Source: Haplomitrium mnioides
Lineage: Eukaryota; Marchantiophyta; Haplomitriopsida; Calobryales
Reading direction: 5' to 3'
DNA length: 22,848 bases
Assembly (NCBI GenBank): GCA_049999725.1
Contig: JBNGIS010031636.1
Span: 1-22,848 of the forward strand
Below the pieces are notes generated by a model. It worked only from the letters and a program-made list of their open reading frames with translations. It did not search any database and was not told where the DNA came from. The position numbers and the translations under genes are program-made. Positions 1 through 8,729 of this stretch are shown here, one piece after another. How positions within the stretch are numbered: position 1 is the stretch's first letter; the number at the start of each line of letters is the position of its first letter.

Positions 1-9
1 GTTCTTGGT

Positions 10-906
10 TCAAAGTAGTGGTTTTTTAATGTTGTTCTTTATTGCAAAGACCACTTTCTCAAGATCAACTTCTCATTCTTCCTTTTGAGATTGTTTGATT
101 TCCAAATATGCGTTGAGAAGAATCAACATTGAATTAAAAATGTCTGTACCCACTTTAGGTAGACACTTGAGTTGAAAAATAACATCCAGAGGTAACCAAA
201 ATTCATTTGTTGAAAACTGCTGGCTCCAAATCTTTGCCTTGGAATCATTCAACTTGAACTTGAATTGCTAATTAAAGGTAATATCATGTGTCATTTGAAC
301 AAGAGAGGGGGATTGTTGGAGAAACATTTTTAAGTCCCAAGTTTCTATCAAAAAAGTTTCATGAGGTTAAGGATTATAAGATAATTGTAGCTTTCTTGTT
401 AAGACTCGTAGTCGTAAAACTATGACACATTTCAAATGTTTCAAAAATTTGTTGAACATTTGATCAATTTGATCATGAGTATGGTCAACCATAAGAAATC
501 CTACCTTGGGTTTTCGGAAAATATTCCAATAAGATGGAATTCTTATTCTCTCGTGTCGTATTATCCAACTGAAGATACAAAGTTGGAGACAGTGGCTCTT
601 GAAAGTCATATAATATTCTATTGAGCTTCTTAACTGTCAAATTGGAGTTTTTTTTCAAGTTTCTGTAGGTTAAGAAGACCCTTGAAGAAAGAGCATTATT
701 GAATATTTTGGCACCAACATGCACACCCACCAAACAATCTTTATCAATGTTTCTTGGTGGCAAAAGCCATTGTGGAATGGATGTTTTCTTCTAATCCATT
801 CCATCGAAAAAATTCCCAAGTATTTTTGACCATCTGCATAAGACTTTCTTCGATGGTTTGCAAGTTTTGTTCTTTCTTTCATTTGTTGGTTACGATGAAG
901 AAACAA
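10..906 (-). pseudogene. DUF7869-family protein, C-terminal half, broken
   Basis: Read on the minus strand, three frames join into one family-like protein. Residues KYLGIF lead into DGMD at about 805-794, then SIPQWLLPPRNIDKD, SSRVFLTYRN and LQLDNTTRENKN. After a frame change near 510-535 comes GFLMVDHTHDQIDQMF, and further on a tryptophan-rich tail. DGMD, LQLDN..RENKN and VGHTH.DIDQ are, from family knowledge, the signature blocks of DUF7869 proteins, which have no proven function and are often multicopy. The glycine of VGHTH is aspartate here. Breaks seen: a frameshift at the A run 807-812, a second near 510-535, and stops at 793-791 (TAG), 369-367 (TAA), 270-268 (TAG) and 75-73 (TGA). The frame ends at 12-10. 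The TAG right after DGMD sits where I recall relatives having glutamine. The protein would be dead as it stands. The family call rests on remembered motifs, not a search. Confidence 0.75.
11..26 (+). repeat. Copy of the end motif, diverged
   Basis: This 16-bp stretch matches the core CAAAGTAGCGGTTGTT at 14 of 16 positions. The same core forms the inverted repeats around the satellite array (10118-10133 plus strand, 17802-17817 minus strand) and recurs at 8714-8729. The stop codon of the dead DUF7869-type reading frame (12-10, minus strand) overlaps its first bases. It may mark the end of a repeat unit that extends left of the window, but a lone diverged copy is weak evidence. Confidence 0.5.
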
Positions 907-913
907 TTGATAA

Positions 914-1459
914 TTTTATTTGATTACAACATTACAAAGCACCAAAGAGATAAAAGTAGTTCAAGAAAACATGTGTTGATGTTTCAAACTCCAAATGACA
1001 ACTTCATGTGCTAAAAATATTCAAATCAACTTCAACAAATATTTTGATTGGTAGAGGTGAAAATTTATAAAATGACTAAAAATAAACTTAAGTTAATTTA
1101 AATATTGGAGAACCTAAATAACAATCTCAATAAGTACTTGTCTCTGACTTGAAATGATCAAAAGTTTCTAAAGAAGAAAAACAAGATTTGTGCATAATGG
1201 GTTACAAACTGGAACTTCAATTTCAAAGGTAGTTTGGACTCTTTATTTGCAAAGGATTAAAAAAACAATAACAGATGCCATGCGTGCGCATAGGATCAGT
1301 GGAAACAATAACTGATTCTATCCATGCATATGACCAAAAACAAAAACATCAATATCTTGGTTTGATTTGATTGTCGTCGTGATTGGATTTGAAATAAACA
1401 AGAACAAAACTTATGCACATATAGGATTTGCAAACAATAAAAATGATTCTTGATACTGT
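914..1459. other. No gene; scattered ATGCGCAT-type motifs
   Basis: This AT-rich stretch separates the two halves of the broken minus-strand gene. No coherent frame continues through it, so it could be a decayed intron or an insertion. It holds isolated members of the palindromic motif class seen elsewhere: ATGCGTGCGCATAGG near 1280-1293, CCATGCATATG near 1322-1332, and TATGCACATATAGG near 1413-1426. They are too few and too far apart to call a tandem array. Confidence 0.4.
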
Positions 1460-2368
1460 TTATCTAGCAATGGGCTCTTTATTTAAAGCAACAATAGCAA
1501 AACTCGGTGCAAAGCTAAGGTCACAACCAACTATCAGAACTTTAACATTTGGAAAATGAGTTTTCCCATTTTTTGTAAAACTCAAAAAACAAAGAATACA
1601 ATCGGGATCTTTCTCTTTCAAGAAAGTTGTGTAGTAGTTATAAACTTCCCATTTTGTAAAATTATCAAGCAAGTTATAAACTTTGTGAGTGGGCATTCTC
1701 TTGCAGTGTTCCTAAGAAAAACTATCCATCCACTTATGCTTGAATACTCCTTTATCAAATAGTTCTCTATTTCTAAAAATGCCTTTAAGATCTACATTTT
1801 TGAGATTTTGAATCCTATGGATTCTATCATTCCTGATTAATAATATTAATTTTAAGGCTCTTCTATATACAACAATATGACCAAGCACAGTGAATTGATT
1901 GTCAACATTAAAGTCTTTTCTTGGTATTTCCCACTCCAATGTGATATCTAAATTCTTCATGCTTTATCAAAAATACTTTTCTCTCACATTTTTCAAAAAA
2001 TTCGTCTTGAAGAATGACAACCAATTATTTCGACAATATAAAATTCTCCTCAATTTTAAAATGGTTTTTGGATCGAGATTTTTCTTCACAAAGCTCTTGT
2101 TATGATAGGCTTTTTGCAAAGAATTTTCACATAAAGTGTTTACCTGTTTGGGTTTTGGCCCAAACAAAGAACTCTTATGTAGTGCCGGTCGATTCGGTTT
2201 GTAGGCAAATCAAGCCATCAAAGATAATTCATCTTCTTGAAAATCTTGACCATCATCCATTACATTGTTTGTTCCTTTGAAATAAGTTTTTGAAGGATGA
2301 AAACCACCTTGAGGATTGGGAGATCTGGACCATGCCGAAACAAAATCTTCATCAATATCTTGAATATT
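1460..2368 (-). pseudogene. DUF7869-type protein, N-terminal/middle region, broken
   Basis: One minus-strand frame runs from 2368 to 1460 for 303 codons with only four stops: TGA 2212-2210, TGA 1969-1967, TAA 1966-1964 and TAG 1714-1712. The remaining sequence is hydrophilic and protein-like. Two blocks fit the region that precedes DGMD in DUF7869-type proteins. One is a GHIVVYRRALKLIL..RNDRIHRI block (about 1890-1805), which resembles the usual GxxVCRxAF..xLGIS block. The other is an EHCKRMPTHKVY...VYNYYTTF block (about 1710-1615), followed by a THFPNVKV block, resembling the MP....VY..Y...FPN part. The cysteine normally expected in the first block is not evident. Orientation and order agree with the C-terminal half at 906-10, so the two are probably one gene split by 914-1459. 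Confidence in the exact family is lower than for the C-terminal part. Confidence 0.6.
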
Positions 2369-2432
2369 AGAAAATGTTCTTTTGTAAGATAATCAGTACC
2401 CTTGGCGATAGCTCCAACAAAATGTTGGTTAA

Positions 2433-3044
2433 CTAAGACTCTTTGCTAGAATCATTTCCTAAACTATCATTTAAAGATTCCTCCAAACAAATTTGGTTTC
2501 TTAAGGATCTCTCAATCTTATTAAGAGGTCCAACTTGATTATATATCACTCATTGTTTGAGTGGTGCGATCGGTGACAATGAATCATCTCCAAAATTGAA
2601 ACCGTCCATAGATTCTATGCTTTTTGTGTTTTGGACAATTATATTTGGATCTTGAACATCTTTGTCTTCATTTGATGAGGACGAAGAAAGGTCCACAACC
2701 GTATGGAAATTATGACTTGAACATCTTTCTGTTGAAGTGTTGGAGTAGTCAAAAGAAAGATTCAACTTTGACCGCTTGACTGGAAACAAAGATCTAGTGC
2801 GTGCAAAAGGATGAGTATTGGATCTTATCTGAGCATTGGGTTTGCTCTTTGATCGTTTTTTGGCAAGTTTTTCACTTCTTAATCCAATACGCACACTGGG
2901 TTCACTCCTTGACTTTATGCCCACATAGGGTTCACTTGCTTGATCTTCGTGGATAGAGCTATTTGATTCAACAAATGCCATCTTTTTACCCAAAATACTT
3001 GCCATCACCTTTGATGCTTTGGGTATTCCATTGCTTACCTCCAT
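2433..3044 (-). pseudogene. N-terminal low-complexity region of the broken minus-strand gene
   Basis: An open frame of 164 codons runs from ATG 3044-3042 to TGA 2552-2550. It stays protein-like after that stop until TAG 2435-2433. The product is hydrophilic: a basic part with KKRSKSKP and PVKRSK clusters that look like nuclear localisation signals, then a serine/acidic tract (SSSSSNEDKD at about residues 117-126). It contains five 10-residue repeats (residues 37-86). No catalytic domain is visible. It lies upstream and in the same direction as the DUF7869-type blocks, but in a different frame from 2368-1460, so at least one frameshift or a lost intron lies near 2370-2435. The start is uncertain: the sequence at the ATG reads ATGGAGGTAAGC, which contains a plausible splice donor (GTAAGC). 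The first coding exon could therefore end there. Confidence 0.5.
2787..2936 (-). repeat. Five 30-bp units encoding a 10-residue repeat
   Basis: Residues 37-86 of the 3044-2550 frame fall into five 10-residue units: SEPYVGIKSR, SEPSVRIGLR, SEKLAKKRSK, SKPNAQIRSN and THPFARTRSL. At DNA level the first two units share AGTGAACCC, a GTG.GNAT core and a purine-rich end. The core (TATGTGGGCATA, AGTGTGCGTATT) resembles the ATGYGCGCAT minisatellites elsewhere in the window. The unit length is a multiple of three, unlike the 25-bp arrays, so the reading frame survives. Confidence 0.65.
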
Positions 3045-3222
3045 AGAACAGCGGTTTGAAACTATCTTTGGTTGTCGACCAAAAGTAACACTTTTCTACG
3101 AACATGAATCTTGGAATTCTAACCTCTTCTTGTATTTCAAAACTCCAACCATTGATAAATAACAATAAAAAGAAACTATTTGAGGAAAATTTTTCAACAA
3201 ATACTCTCAACTTCTACTAGCA

Positions 3223-3322
3223 NNNNNNNNNNNNNNNNNNNNNNNNNNNNNNNNNNNNNNNNNNNNNNNNNNNNNNNNNNNNNNNNNNNNNNNNNNNNNN
3301 NNNNNNNNNNNNNNNNNNNNNN
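3223..3322. other. Assembly gap of 100 N
   Basis: There are exactly 100 unknown bases, the conventional length for a gap of unknown size. Reading frames that appear to cross it have no support. Confidence 0.99.
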
Positions 3323-3842
3323 GTGTCAAGAGCTTCGCGAATCATTTTTTGGTGAGAAAACGCATTTTTTGAAATTTTGGTATGAAAATAGTGACAATAG
3401 AAAGTTTCTTTCAATTGTTGTGAGTTCACTTTCCGGCTTTTGTTTTCTTATTGTTTTTCTTTTGTAATTTCTTGTTATTTTGTCATTTTCATCCTTTCTC
3501 TCTTTGTGAACTTTTTTTCATAAGATTTTTGACCTCGAAATATTCGTATGTTTGACATGGGTCTTTTGGTCCAAATTACAATGATTCGAGAGGGGCATAG
3601 AGCCCACATGAGGTTGCTTGTGCAATCAGGGTCGAGCATTACCCTTTTCAAGGTCTCTTAAAAGAAATTATGCTTCAACGAGATGAAGCCACAAAAGGTC
3701 TGTACCAAGGATCTATAATCGTACTTCGACAATAATGTGAGATCAAAAAGATTTTTTCATTCATTTTAATTTTTTTGTTGCTAAGAAGTCTCTGCGCATG
3801 GGGACACGAGAGTCCATGCGCTGCGCACATTGACTCAAATAT
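3323..3842. other. No supported gene
   Basis: This T-rich stretch follows the gap. Short frames exist on both strands, but none has coherent neighbours, a family motif or splice context. GAGAGTCCATGCGC near 3808-3821 is another isolated member of the palindromic minisatellite motif class. Confidence 0.4.
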
Positions 3843-3900
3843 CCTTGCTGGTAGGGATCCCCAAGGACTGAGGAGTCCATAAGTGCCCCTACCAATAAGG
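3843..3900. repeat. Imperfect inverted repeat (hairpin) with nested stem
   Basis: The left arm CCTTGCTGGTAGGG (3843-3856) and right arm CCCCTACCAATAAGG (3886-3900) are complementary over 14 positions with two mismatches. Between them, GGACT (3865-3869) and AGTCC (3874-3878) form an inner stem. The whole could fold as a two-tier hairpin. It could be part of a decayed transposon end. No matching partner was found elsewhere in the window. Confidence 0.55.
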
Positions 3901-4480
3901 ATGTAAAAGAACTCAAAGGCCAACTTCCAAAAGAGTAACAACCTCAAGGTAAATCCAATAGAGTTATACAACTTAAAGTCAATAAGCAAACCAAAGTCAA
4001 GAGTGCTAACCAAAGCCAAGCAACCAAAGAGCCAAATTGAATTGAAAAGAACTCCACAATGATAAGTGGGGCTACGAAGCCCTTCTTATTATACAAGAGA
4101 AGAGGGTGTCATTGATCTTTCTTCACTTACAAGTCACTTCTAATTTCAACCTTAAATTGATTGCATAGAAGTTATTTCTAATTTCAACATTTAAACTCTA
4201 AAAGTGACTTCAAAGGCAAATAATCTTATCACAACCTTAAAAGTGACCCTCTACCACTTCCTTCACTCCTCTTTATTTTCTTATAAATATCACAACCTTA
4301 TGTTTGTACTATTACAAAGGACACTTGAGTTAATGCGTGCATGGACTTCGTAGTTCATTCGAGCATGGACTACACTGCATCTTTGGGCTTAGACCGAAGT
4401 TTGAAACGCTCTTAGTCTCTTATTAAACTTTTGAAATTTTTTTAAGTTAAGTCATTGACATTTTCTTTTTTTTGGTTTGT
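3901..4480. other. No gene; region upstream of the plus-strand broken gene
   Basis: No reading frame is supported. There is a small hairpin GGGCT-ACGA-AGCCC at 4069-4082 and a pair of ATGCGTGCATGGACT-type motifs near 4334-4375. A splice-acceptor-like sequence, a T-rich run ending in TTTGTAG at 4476-4482, stands directly before the first coherent codons of the next gene. An upstream exon may therefore have existed here. Confidence 0.4.
4281..4290 (+). promoter_or_regulatory. Possible TATA box
   Basis: TTATAAATAT fits a plant TATA element and lies about 200 bp upstream of the broken plus-strand gene, on its strand. In AT-rich DNA such a match is common by chance, and no transcription start can be seen. 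Confidence 0.25.
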
Positions 4481-4482
4481 AG

Positions 4483-5967
4483 TTCTTTCAATATTTGTTG
4501 GACTTTGTCAACGCTTACCTGAAAGCAAAGTGGGTAAAAATGGACTCTATAAAGTTTGTGATTTTTATCAAAATTTTGAAAGTCAAGCCAAGCGTGCATA
4601 TTCAACAACTTGTGCTGCATCTAAATGCGGCTTTAATGACTTTGGCAACAACAAGTGGACCATCTACTGTAAAGAAAAGAAAGGAGGCGGAGCCAGTCAA
4701 GGCTTTGAAAAAGCAGAATTAGACACTACCCAAGAAAAAGCATGTCCTCCCACCACCTATTGAGGAGGAGTCGATACCCTCCCCATCTCCAACCAGTTTG
4801 TCTTCTACTGCACGTTCATCTTCAACTCTTAGCAACTTGGATGAGGAAGTAGAGTCGGAGCGAGTGCAAGCTCCAACCTCCAAAGCAAAAAGGCAATTGC
4901 ACAAGGGTCTGCAGACCTTCCAAGAACAAGAGTAGGTGGATCCTCAGATAGTGTTTGAAGAAGACAAGAACAAGATTCGGAAGTCTGCCATCTAGCGAAG
5001 CAGAGTCCATGAGGAAACTAAGATAATTCAGCTAGAGAATTTGAACCTTTTAAAATATGGAATGGATAACTCGAGGCCATTCCAAATTAAGAGACTAAAT
5101 AAAGATTTTGTAGAGCTTTTGGCGTTACGGTAGAGAATGCTCACAAACAAGTATGTGCATAGTTTTTTCATCATTGTGGTGGATTTGAAGTGCAAGTTAA
5201 AAAAAGATAAGTTAGAGTTTGACTTAAGAAACCCTAACAAGTACAGCTGCAAGATTACAAGAGGTAATCATAGTGTTGTTGCAAGGCAGCTTTTAATCAC
5301 CAAATATGGAACTAAAATCCCCATGCCATTGCTTTTAAATTGCTATGTCTAATGGGGGTAACACCAACAAAAGCTTGCATCTTCCCAACCAATGACAATT
5401 ACGACCAAAGATACAGGCTGCAAATGACCTCTATTCAAAAGGTTGAGTACTGGGATCAGAGGTATATGGAGAGTGCGATTGTGTTATCTCAAAAATTTAA
5501 AAAAAAAAGAGTTGGTGCTGAAGACTTTGGAGATAAAACCAAAGTTCACTCTTAAGAAGACCGTCACTTCTTAAGACAATTGGTTTTAGTTGGTGTTCAA
5601 AAGTGGAAAGCTCTAGGAGTTACAACAAAGAAATTTTACAATATGGGAGAAGAACATGGTGAAGGGCGAGATGCCAAAGGCCAAAGGATCTTTAAGAATG
5701 GAAGACATGAAGTGGACAATATAGAGGTCTCTTTATGGTCTTCCGGATGAAATAAAGATTTTTGTTTTGAAATAAGTGGAAGCCAAAGAGCTTTTGATTG
5801 AAGAAATATCTCAGGAACTAGAAAGACATAGGGTCTTAGTTGTCATGGTAAAGTCTTTTTGCTCTAAGGTGTATTGCAAGTCGTGAGAAGAAGCAATGAT
5901 GGAGTATCCCAACCATAGTAAGAAGTCGAAGATGTCATCCTTTTATTCGAGTTTTGAGAAATTATTG
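4483..5967 (+). pseudogene. Unrecognised broken gene, 5' part
   Basis: From the acceptor-like TTTGTAG (4476-4482), one frame stays protein-like to about 5350. Its only interior stops are TAG, at 4720, 4933, 4993 and 5131. The product begins with a hydrophobic/basic stretch (QYLLDFVNAYLKAKW). A lysine-rich part follows, then a Pro/Ser/Glu linker (PPPIEEESIPSPSPTS, about 4747-4794), then mixed sequence. Near 5340 the sense moves to another frame until about 5700, with one TAA at 5553. It then returns to the first frame (GLPDEIKIFVLK, about 5737-5772), with TAG 5722, TAA 5773 and TGA 5884. That frame ends at TTG before GTAAGT at 5968, a strong donor. No catalytic motif or family is recognised. 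The linker and coiled-coil-like charge pattern could suit a mobile-element accessory protein, but that is a guess. It probably continues in the 6382-7683 part. Confidence 0.55.
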
Positions 5968-6381
5968 GTAAGTGTTTTTCAATTCTGCTCTTAAAGTTGT
6001 TTTGAATTTGTTTTGAAAGGTTTTCAAGTTCTTGCGTGCATGGTATTTGCAATCCATGGCATATGGACTTAGTGTCCAAGTAAGCATGAACCTTAGAGTC
6101 CTTTGTGTGTAGCATTGTAGAGTCCATATGAGCATGGACTCTAGAGTCCATGCGCGCACAAACTCTCAAGTTCAAGCTTGCTTGGACATTGGGTCCATGC
6201 GCATATGGACTCTAAGGCTCAAGCTTGCTTGGACACCAAGTTCAAGCTTGTATGGACTTTTGAGTCCATGCGCACATGGACTCTCAAGTCCAAGCTTGCT
6301 TGGACACTAAGTTATTGTATGCATTTGACTCAAAGTCTTTGTTTGTTTTTCTCAACTAACTTGTTTCTTTGTGCTCTGTAC
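5968..6381 (+). other. Probable intron containing a minisatellite
   Basis: The left end reads TTG/GTAAGT (donor at 5968-5973) at the end of a coherent frame, in phase 0. The right side has a long pyrimidine tract (about 6335-6376) before CTGTAC, where an AG acceptor would be expected. The next coherent exon starts at ATG 6382, also in phase 0. The acceptor AG is missing, so it is either mutated or placed elsewhere. Alternatively 4483-5967 and 6382-7683 are two separate genes. Most of the interval is the palindromic minisatellite at 6030-6320. Confidence 0.4.
6030..6320. repeat. 24-bp minisatellite with palindromic units
   Basis: About a dozen units of 23-25 bp alternate two core types: GTCCATGCGCACATGGAC-like, and TTCAAGCTTGCTTGGAC-like. 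Several units are near-perfect inverted repeats. One is GAGTCCATG-CGCA-CATGGACTC (6262-6283). A perfect 22-bp palindrome lies at 6132-6153, centred on CTCTAGAG. Frames open across it are a by-product of the repeat and are not counted as coding. Confidence 0.85.
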
Positions 6382-7683
6382 ATGGCCACAAAACGTTTAA
6401 ATGGAAATTGGCTAAAAAAGTTGATGGTCAATGCTAAAAGGCAAAAGAAATTGGGGGTTAAAGAAACCTCTGTAGATGAAGACCATGACCCAACTCTTGT
6501 ATCCTACCCTCTTACTTTTTTGCTCCATTGCGAGAAAGCAAAAGAGTGGAACGTAAGGCAACAAAATGAAGTTGCTACCCCTCTAAGGGAAGGTGGGCTC
6601 GAAGAGCAAGACGAGAACTTAATGTCTTATGTCGATGGACTCAACGTGGTATTTTATCAAGTCTACAAGGAGGCTAATGCTCGGCAGTTGAAGGGATTGG
6701 TGAAACCTAGATGTTTCACCTTAGCTATTGTTTCCTTACAGTTATAGCCTTAAAGAATGCAAGCATGATGTTTCTGAACACCTTTCACTAAGGATGACAT
6801 TTTTGACATGGTTTCTTCTTTTGCAGCTATTCCAACTTTAGATTTGTGGTCTTTTGTTATTATCCATTCTTTCCAACAACTCGGCATTGTCGATGATGCT
6901 CTACTAGAAGTTTGATATGCCATCGACCACGAATTCTGGTAAACTGTATTTTGATTTTTTTCATATGTTAGTTTATTTCATTTATTTTTCCCTTACTTTC
7001 TTTCCTTTGTCTCATTTGTTTGTTTTTATTACTACAAGGACAAAAGACAATATTCATCATTTGGGTGGTCTCAAAATCACTCACGGTTATGAGTACTAGA
7101 CTATAAACTCATTGACCAAAGAGGTCCAATAGAGCATTGAGCTCTTCAACTTGCAATTCGATGATGCAAGCAGATGTCATCGACAAATTATGCAGAGTAT
7201 TTTCAGCTGCCAAGCTGTTTCGACAAAGCTTAAACATCCAAGAGATGATGCTCCTATGAATGCCTACCAAAACCGTGAGATTTTTTGTAATTTTGTATTG
7301 ACCATTTTTCAATAGAGCAAGATTGGATCTTAGATATTTGCTCTAAGTTTGATATAGGCCTTATCTGTGCTTTGAAGTTGATGCAAAATTGCATCGCCAT
7401 TGAACAAGATAGACGTCAATCCATCTTTATTCCCCATAGAGTTTTGATGATAGCTTCTTTTCCATTTGATGTGATGGAATCACATATTGTCTATGCGTAC
7501 TACAAGGAGCATGTTCCTCCTAGTACTACTAGTGCATGTGGCAATTCTATTGCAATTTTTGGAGCTAGAAAGTTTTGGCAAGATTCTCTAGCAGCTGCAA
7601 ATGTCGAGGCTTCACTTTCAATTGATTTCGATGAGACCATTCCTCTTGAAGAGGATAAGGCTGAAGTTGTAACATTAGACTAA
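6382..7683 (+). pseudogene. Unrecognised broken gene, 3' part, with one intron
   Basis: The first exon runs from ATG 6382 (MATKRLNGNWLKKLM) to 6938. It is open to about 6715, needs another frame for about 6715-6785, then returns (TPFTKDDIFDMVSSF), with a TGA at 6911. A GT-AG intron at 6939-7038 follows. Splicing it joins TG to G and gives WTKDNIHHLGGLKIT and on to about 7312 in one frame. The only stops in that exon are TAG, at 7097 and 7130, and at 7313 where the frame ends. A further frameshift near 7313-7321 leads to the final open stretch (DWILDICSKFDIG to VVTLD), ending at TAA 7681-7683. Charge-rich sequence (LTKEVQ, HPRDDAP) looks like soluble protein. I recognise no domain. Same strand, same decay style and phase-matched ends suggest it is the 3' part of the 4483-5967 gene. 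An independent small gene is the alternative. Confidence 0.6.
6939..7038 (+). other. Spliceosomal intron, 100 bp
   Basis: The donor is CTG/GTAAAC at 6939, and the acceptor is TTACTACAAG ending at 7038 after a T/C-rich tract. Removing it joins two protein-like stretches that are otherwise in different frames, and the TGG codon across the junction is preserved. The length and AT/T-rich composition are typical of plant introns. Confidence 0.7.
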
Positions 7684-7699
7684 TGTATTTTTTGAAAAT

Positions 7700-7705
7700 A
7701 ATAAA
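7700..7705 (+). terminator. Possible polyadenylation signal
   Basis: AATAAA lies 17 bp after the TAA stop at 7681-7683, on the gene's strand, and is followed by a T-rich run. Its position fits a 3' end signal of the broken gene, though AATAAA is frequent in such AT-rich DNA. Confidence 0.4.
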
Positions 7706-7935
7706 GTATTTTTTTTTGCAAAATATTATTGGACTAGTCTTCATTCTTGTTGCATTCCAAATCAAATTTATGAAGTATTTCTTGAAAATTCAATTTCTTT
7801 TGCCAAATGATTTTTGAACAAACCATACTGTTTTTTGTAAAACTTAGCAACAAAGTCTATGTTGGCATGGAAGCTTCCTTTGTTTTTATTTGGATTTTTG
7901 TACAAGTTTCTTCAATCATGAGTTTCTACAGTCCT

Positions 7936-8340
7936 TGCTTAGAAGGGCTTTTGCAGTCCCTGCATCCAAGTACTTCAGCCATCCATGCTCGTCTAGGCTT
8001 TAGTTATCCAAACGCGCATGGGCTTTAGTTATCCAAACGCACATGGGCTTTAGTTGTCCATGTTCGCATGGGAGTTAGAAAACCAAGCATGCTTGGGCTT
8101 TAGTTGTCCCTACACACACGAGCTTCAGTAGTCCATGCACATTTGAGCTTTAGCAGTCTTTTCACACTTTGGTTTCAGCAATCCTCTTGCAGCTACACTT
8201 TAGGGTTCTAGTTCAAAGTTCCTACACATAAGAGCTTCAACATTCCACGCGCACTTGAGCTTTAGCATTCCAAGTGCATATGAGCTTTAGCAGTTCCTAC
8301 GTGTATAATGTTTAAGACTTGGGTTCAAAGTTCTTGCGCG
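7936..8340 (+). repeat. 25-bp tandem array, left arm
   Basis: About 16 degenerate 25-bp units of the form CTTTAGTTGTCCATGCGCAT plus GGG are present. Three successive units start exactly 25 bp apart at 7998, 8023 and 8048. Reverse-complemented, the array at 18168-18593 shows the same unit (TTCAAGAGTC..., ...GCGCATGGGC). Read outward from the satellite, the two arrays therefore face each other as inverted arms. The phrase GGTTCAAAGTTC inside it (about 8209-8219 and 8324-8334) echoes the end motif. Confidence 0.8.
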
Positions 8341-8713
8341 TCTAAGAATATTTTTTTATTGAATATGTTTCGAATAAAATTTGAATGTTTTTATTAGTTT
8401 TGGAAATTAATAATATCATTGCTAGTTTTGAAAATATTTAGCAAGAAATTTCTTGTGCATTTAGTATACATTTTGTTCGGTGATGCTCATCATTTTTAAG
8501 AAGAACATGTGAAAGCAATTTTGATAAAACTCTTCTAAGAAGATTTGTTTTTAACACAATGTGCATTTGAAGTAAGCAATTTGGATGTAAAAACTATGTT
8601 TTTTTTGCAAACAAATATTACAAACATCGAATTCATGATTTTTGATGCTAAAATTTCAAAATTGGTTTTTGCAAATGCCAAATGAAACAAGAACTCAGTA
8701 GCGGTTCCTAGTT
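8341..8713. other. AT-rich part of the left arm
   Basis: No gene is present. After the array the sequence is very AT-rich. Its start (TCTAAGAATATTTTTTTATT) and the phrase TTTTTATTAGTTTTGGAAATT resemble the reverse complement of 17831-18130 (TCTAGATATATTTTTCATAA and TTTTATTCAAGTTTTGACAA). This supports a diverged inverted duplication. By eye the similarity is patchy and could be inflated by the base composition. Confidence 0.45.
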
Positions 8714-8729
8714 CAAAGTAGCAGTTGTT
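8714..8729 (+). repeat. End motif copy, left arm
   Basis: CAAAGTAGCAGTTGTT matches the 16-bp core of the satellite-flanking inverted repeats with one mismatch. A second partial copy, AGTAGCGGTT, sits just before it at about 8696-8705. No 62-bp satellite units follow here, unlike at 10134. Confidence 0.7.

Noticed and set aside
3180-3467. Plus-strand frame crossing the assembly gap
   Set aside because: A third of it is unknown sequence of unknown true length, and the rest has no motif.
4455-4763. 102-codon plus-strand frame starting at 4455
   Set aside because: It begins inside the T-rich acceptor tract. It overlaps the frame that continues coherently for nearly 300 codons, so it is most likely a shadow.
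6128-6381. Extension of the 6382 gene upstream through the minisatellite as one 189-codon frame
   Set aside because: The upstream part is translated 24-bp repeat. The ATG at 6382 begins the non-repetitive, protein-like sequence.
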